Shown here in pieces: positions 36,167 through 38,902 of a stretch of DNA of 38,902 nucleotides. How positions within the stretch are numbered: the first letter of the stretch is position 1; each line of letters opens with the position of its first letter. The notes below the pieces were generated by a model. The model was given only the letters and a program-made list of their open reading frames with translations, had not been told where the DNA came from and did no database searches. Made by a program: the position numbers and the translations under genes. Origin of the DNA: Peptococcaceae bacterium BRH_c4a (GTDB lineage Bacteria; Bacillota; Desulfotomaculia; Desulfotomaculales; Desulfocucumaceae). The DNA lies in assembly GCA_000961585.1 (NCBI GenBank), contig LADN01000061.1:1-38902 (forward strand), written 5' to 3'.

Positions 36167-37378
36167 CTATTTTCCCAGTCCGAATTTCTCGTGCAGGGCG
36201 CTTACCGCCTCCAGTGTCCTGTCGGACTTAATTATGCAGGAAACTCTTATTTCGGAGGTGCTGATCATTTCAAGATTGATGCCCACCCCGGCCAGGGCCT
36301 CGAACATCATGGCCGCTATCCCGGGGTTGCTGGCCATTCCGGCCCCTACCGCAGATACCTTGGAGACGCCATCATCCCAGGTATAACCGGATATTCCCAC
36401 CTCATCCTTGATTCTTTCCACCACCGCAAGGGCTTTCTTGAGGTCGGTGGTGGCAACGGTAAAGGATATGTCGTTTATTTCATCCCTCATGGCGCTCTGT
36501 ACAATCATGTCCACATTAATATGCTCATTGGCCAGCGAGCTAAAAACCTTCCAGGCTATACCAGGCTTGTCCGGGACATCAAACAGACCTATCTTGGCCA
36601 CATTAAGGTCATGGGCGATACCTGTAACCACCAGGGATTTCTCCACGTCATTTACCTCCTTGACAACTGTACCGGAGTTCTGATTAAAACTGCTCCTTAC
36701 ATGAAGCGTTATATTGTGCAATTTGGCGCACTCAACAGACCTGGGGTGAAGTACCTGCGCCCCCAGGTGGGCCAGTTCCAGCATTTCATCGTAGGTTATG
36801 CAATCCAGTTTCCTGGCGTTTTTTACAACCCGGGGGTCGGTGGTGTAAACACCGTCCACATCGGTGTATATCTCGCAAAGATCCGCCTTCAGCGCCGCTG
36901 CCAGAGCCACTGCAGTGGTGTCCGATCCGCCCCTCCCCAGGGTGGTTATGTCACCGGCCCGGTTGATGCCCTGGAACCCGGCCACTATCACCACTTTTCC
37001 AGAGTCAAGCTCCTGTTTTAGCCTCCGGCAGTTTATCTCCTTTATCCTGGCTTTGGTGTGAATTCTGTTGGTGATAATACCGGCCTGGGGTCCGGTCATG
37101 GAAATGGAGTCCAGCCCCAGGCTTTTTACCGCCATTGCCAGCAAGGCTATGGAGACCTGTTCGCCGGTGGACAGGATCATGTCCATCTCCCTGTCCTCAG
37201 GCCGGTCGGAAACTCCTTTGACCAGCTCTATGAGATCATCGGTGGTGTCACCCATGGCTGACACCACCACCACCAGGTTATGTCCTTCTTTTTTCAGGTC
37301 GGCAATCCTCCCGGCCACTCTTTTGATGCGCTCGGCATCCGCCACTGAACTGCCCCCGTACTTTTGAACTATCAGCAT
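36167..37378 (-). CDS. lysC: Aspartate kinase
   Basis: A 403-residue monofunctional aspartokinase, first step of lysine, threonine and methionine synthesis. Catalytic motifs KYGGSSV (6-12), VVVVSAMGDTTDDL, TLGRGGSDTTAVALAAAL and YTDVDGVYTTDPR are complete, followed by two C-terminal ACT domains for feedback by lysine and/or threonine. AAGGAAGG lies about 8 nt before the ATG. It is 105 nt downstream of thrB on the same strand and convergent with apgM. Which amino acid inhibits it cannot be read from the sequence. Confidence 0.96.
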   Translation of the reverse strand: MLIVQKYGGSSVADAERIKRVAGRIADLKKEGHNLVVVVSAMGDTTDDLIELVKGVSDRPEDREMDMILSTGEQVSIALLAMAVKSLGLDSISMTGPQAGIITNRIHTKARIKEINCRRLKQELDSGKVVIVAGFQGINRAGDITTLGRGGSDTTAVALAAALKADLCEIYTDVDGVYTTDPRVVKNARKLDCITYDEMLELAHLGAQVLHPRSVECAKLHNITLHVRSSFNQNSGTVVKEVNDVEKSLVVTGIAHDLNVAKIGLFDVPDKPGIAWKVFSSLANEHINVDMIVQSAMRDEINDISFTVATTDLKKALAVVERIKDEVGISGYTWDDGVSKVSAVGAGMASNPGIAAMMFEALAGVGINLEMISTSEIRVSCIIKSDRTLEAVSALHEKFGLGK

Positions 37379-37400
37379 GACAGTATCCTTCCTTTTTTAG

Positions 37401-37484
37401 CTTTAAGCCGTAAGCCGTAAGCTATAAGCGTTAAGCTGTTAGGTAGTTGGTAATAAGTATAACCAAAAGCTTATAGCTTACCGC
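37401..37484. repeat. AAGCYRTAAGC repeat with long inverted arms
   Basis: Units TTTAAGCCGTAAGCCGTAAG and following run into an arm GCCGTAAGCTATAAGC (37414-37429) that pairs, with one mismatch, with GCTTATAGCTTACCGC (37469-37484) across a 39-nt loop. The right arm reaches the thrB stop codon. It fills the thrB-lysC gap. Confidence 0.65.
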
Positions 37485-38389
37485 TATTTAATTTCCAGTG
37501 CCCTGGCTCCCACGGGGGATATGCCCAAAATCAATGATTTGGCGGATATTCCATTTTGCCTGAAGGTTTCCCGCATTACCCTGGCAATCAGCTCCACATT
37601 ATCATCGGTATATGCAATGATGGCCGGTCCCGCCCCGCTTAGGGCCACTCCTTTGGCGCCGGCCAGTTTAGCTGCGGCAAAAACTTTTTTCATGCCCGGA
37701 ACAAGGGACGTCCTGTATGGCTGGTGCAGCCTGTCCTCCATGGCCGGGCCGAACTGGTTGATGTCACCGGTGAAAAGAGCCGCCACCAGAAGGGCCACCC
37801 TTCCCAGGTTAAAAGCGGCATCACTTAAAGGTATTTGCTGGGGCAAGGCCTCTCTGGCCGTCCTGGTGGAGAGGGTGAAGTCCGGAATTGCCACCACCGT
37901 TCGCAAATTCTTCGGCGGCGGTATTTTTTGAAATCTGATCTCCCCTTCGGTGGACACTGCCACCACAATTCCTCCCAGCACCGCAGCCGCCAGGTTGTCC
38001 GGGTGTCCTTCCATTCCGTGGGCAAGGTTTATTATTTCCTTATGGGTGAGGGTGTTTCCGGACAGTATATTTGCGGCTATCATTCCGCCCGCAATGGCTG
38101 CGGAGCTGCTGCCCAGTCCTCTGGCAATAGGGATGTTGTTGATAAGCTTCAGCCTTAATCCGGCAGGCTTGTTTCCCACCATTTTAAAAACCCTGAGGGC
38201 CGCCTGGTAGACCATGTTGTTTTCGTTCCGGGGTATATCCGGGCTTCCTTCACCCTGAACTTCAATGTAAAGTCCGGAGGAGGAGGTTAATGACATCTCC
38301 ACGGAGTTGTACAGCTGCAGGGCCATACCCAGGCAGTCAAATCCGGGACCCAGGTTTGCTGTTGTCGCAGGCACCTGTACGCGAACCAT
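37484..38389 (-). CDS. thrB: Homoserine kinase (GHMP type)
   Basis: A 301-residue GHMP kinase that phosphorylates L-homoserine for threonine synthesis. It begins MVRVQVPATTANLGPGFDCLG, has the ATP-binding motif IPIARGLGSSSAAIAGG, then GMEGHPDNLAAA and the C-terminal GVALSGAGPAIIAY. Full length. The frame opens five codons earlier at an ATG that overlaps the GAGGAGGGG ribosome-binding site, so the ATG 4 nt after that site is chosen. Homoserine dehydrogenase probably lies upstream, beyond the window (inference). Confidence 0.96.
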   Translation of the reverse strand: MVRVQVPATTANLGPGFDCLGMALQLYNSVEMSLTSSSGLYIEVQGEGSPDIPRNENNMVYQAALRVFKMVGNKPAGLRLKLINNIPIARGLGSSSAAIAGGMIAANILSGNTLTHKEIINLAHGMEGHPDNLAAAVLGGIVVAVSTEGEIRFQKIPPPKNLRTVVAIPDFTLSTRTAREALPQQIPLSDAAFNLGRVALLVAALFTGDINQFGPAMEDRLHQPYRTSLVPGMKKVFAAAKLAGAKGVALSGAGPAIIAYTDDNVELIARVMRETFRQNGISAKSLILGISPVGARALEIK

Positions 38390-38445
38390 TTTTCCCCTCC
38401 TCACTCAAAATATAGCTGTCAGCAATCAGCCAGGCTGTCACTATT

Positions 38446-38509
38446 CTGGATTCTGACTCCTGGCTTCTGGATTCCGCCGTCTGCAAGACGGCACCGCCGG
38501 CAAGGCGGT
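38446..38509. repeat. 7-bp tandem repeat plus double hairpin, copy B
   Basis: Heptads CTGGATT, CTGACTC, CTGGCTT, CTGGATT are followed by hairpins GCCGTC-TGCAA-GACGGC and ACCGCC-GGCAA-GGCGGT and then TATTTTATC. It has the same orientation as copy A, but here the block lies to the left of the long palindrome instead of to its right. Confidence 0.8.
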
Positions 38510-38643
38510 TATTTTATCGTTAAGGAAAGTATATGCCATATTAAAGTATTAAAGCGCTAAATCGCCAAAGCATTTTTATGTAGCCCATAGTTTTTCCGGG
38601 GTCACTCCGGGGTCACTTGAGGGTCGCTGCATTGTCGCTAATG

Positions 38644-38867
38644 GGTAGGCGGAGCGATTTAAGTCCGGCCTGCATAACCTCCTGCTGCAACTGTCTCTAA
38701 ACTCGGTCGCCAACGGAATGCCGACCGCCTCCAACGCCGCATCCATGCGTCGATTCCGGCTTCCGGCTGCGTCCTGCAGCCGGCTCGGCATTCCGTAGGC
38801 TCGGTCGTTAAGAGACAGTAGCAGCCTCCGGTACATTCCGCACGGACTTAAATCACTCCTCCTCACT
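38644..38867. repeat. Long imperfect palindrome, copy B
   Basis: Arms pair as CGGAATGCCGA (38714-38724) with TCGGCATTCCG (38785-38795), CTGTCTCTAA with TTAAGAGACAG, and the outer ATTTAAGTCC with GGACTTAAAT. The 60-nt apex (38725-38784) matches copy A at all but two positions, including CGCATCCATGCG and CCGGCTGC-GTCCT-GCAGCCGG. It is flanked by near-identical 20-bp direct repeats at 38609-38628 and 38880-38899 (one mismatch). Confidence 0.85.
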
Positions 38868-38902
38868 GCATGTCGCTGTGGGGTCGCTTGAGGGTCGCTT
38901 TT

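Larger units (their letters stand above)
38390..38902. other. Gene-free region with second composite repeat
   Basis: More than 500 bp upstream of thrB contain no convincing gene; the open frame over the palindrome mirrors the repeat. From left to right on the plus strand: a short AGCTGTCAGCAATCAGC stretch, heptads and double hairpin, about 75 bp of AT-rich sequence, GGGTCRCT tandem units, the long palindrome, and more such units up to the window end, so the element probably continues. Confidence 0.75.

Noticed and set aside
38576-38866. 96-residue open frame over repeat copy B
   Set aside because: It is a translation of the palindrome arms and apex; the matching region of copy A does not keep the same frame, so it is not a conserved gene.

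Overview
The window looks like a chromosomal segment of a spore-forming, anaerobic, propionate-oxidising Firmicute of the Pelotomaculum/Desulfotomaculum group (Peptococcaceae). Two things point there. First, a compact methylmalonyl-CoA pathway cluster of the kind called mmc in Pelotomaculum thermopropionicum. Second, the clostridial order miaB-ricA/ylbF-mutS ... mutL-miaA-hfq-spoVK with spoVK, lexA and a Gram-positive hfq. Shine-Dalgarno sequences are strong and G-rich, and many genes start with TTG or GTG. Genus-level placement is inference from gene content; no tRNA, rRNA or CRISPR array was seen.

Layout. 1-1400: an AT-rich edge with a Cys-rich small protein and a zinc-dependent phospholipase C-like protein. 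1431-11712 (minus strand): the mmc operon, read from fumarase (two subunits) through succinyl-CoA synthetase (beta, alpha), methylmalonyl-CoA mutase (large, small), epimerase, carboxyltransferase and malate dehydrogenase to the transcarboxylase 5S-type subunit. Together they convert propionyl-CoA via methylmalonyl-CoA, succinyl-CoA, succinate, fumarate and malate to oxaloacetate. Succinate dehydrogenase and a biotin carrier are not in the window. A near-perfect sigma-54 promoter precedes the operon, and a sigma-54 activator gene (11971-13674) lies immediately upstream, so the regulatory logic is readable. 13774-14455: lexA with its own SOS box. 14522-20988: a TRAP dicarboxylate-type transporter (M, Q and two P proteins) and a CitA/DcuS-type two-component system. 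20993-23178: a methionine gamma-lyase-like PLP protein and SpoVK. 23297-34762: hfq-miaA, a methyltransferase, mutL, an HDAC-like/hydantoinase-like pair, mutS, a RicA/YlbF protein and miaB. 34916-38389: an ApgM-type phosphoglycerate mutase (the subfamily once proposed to be a homoserine kinase), aspartate kinase and a genuine GHMP homoserine kinase.

The most unusual non-coding content is a composite intergenic repeat seen twice (about 2840-3178 and 38590-38902) with a degenerate third trace (30190-30262). Its core is a palindrome of roughly 220 bp with a nearly invariant 60-nt apex. Its arms have diverged between copies but stay complementary within each copy through matched changes on both arms. 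It is flanked by GGGTCRCT-type tandem units, a 7-bp tandem repeat and a double hairpin. A separate short repeat family built on AAGCTRTAAGC recurs in three other intergenic gaps.
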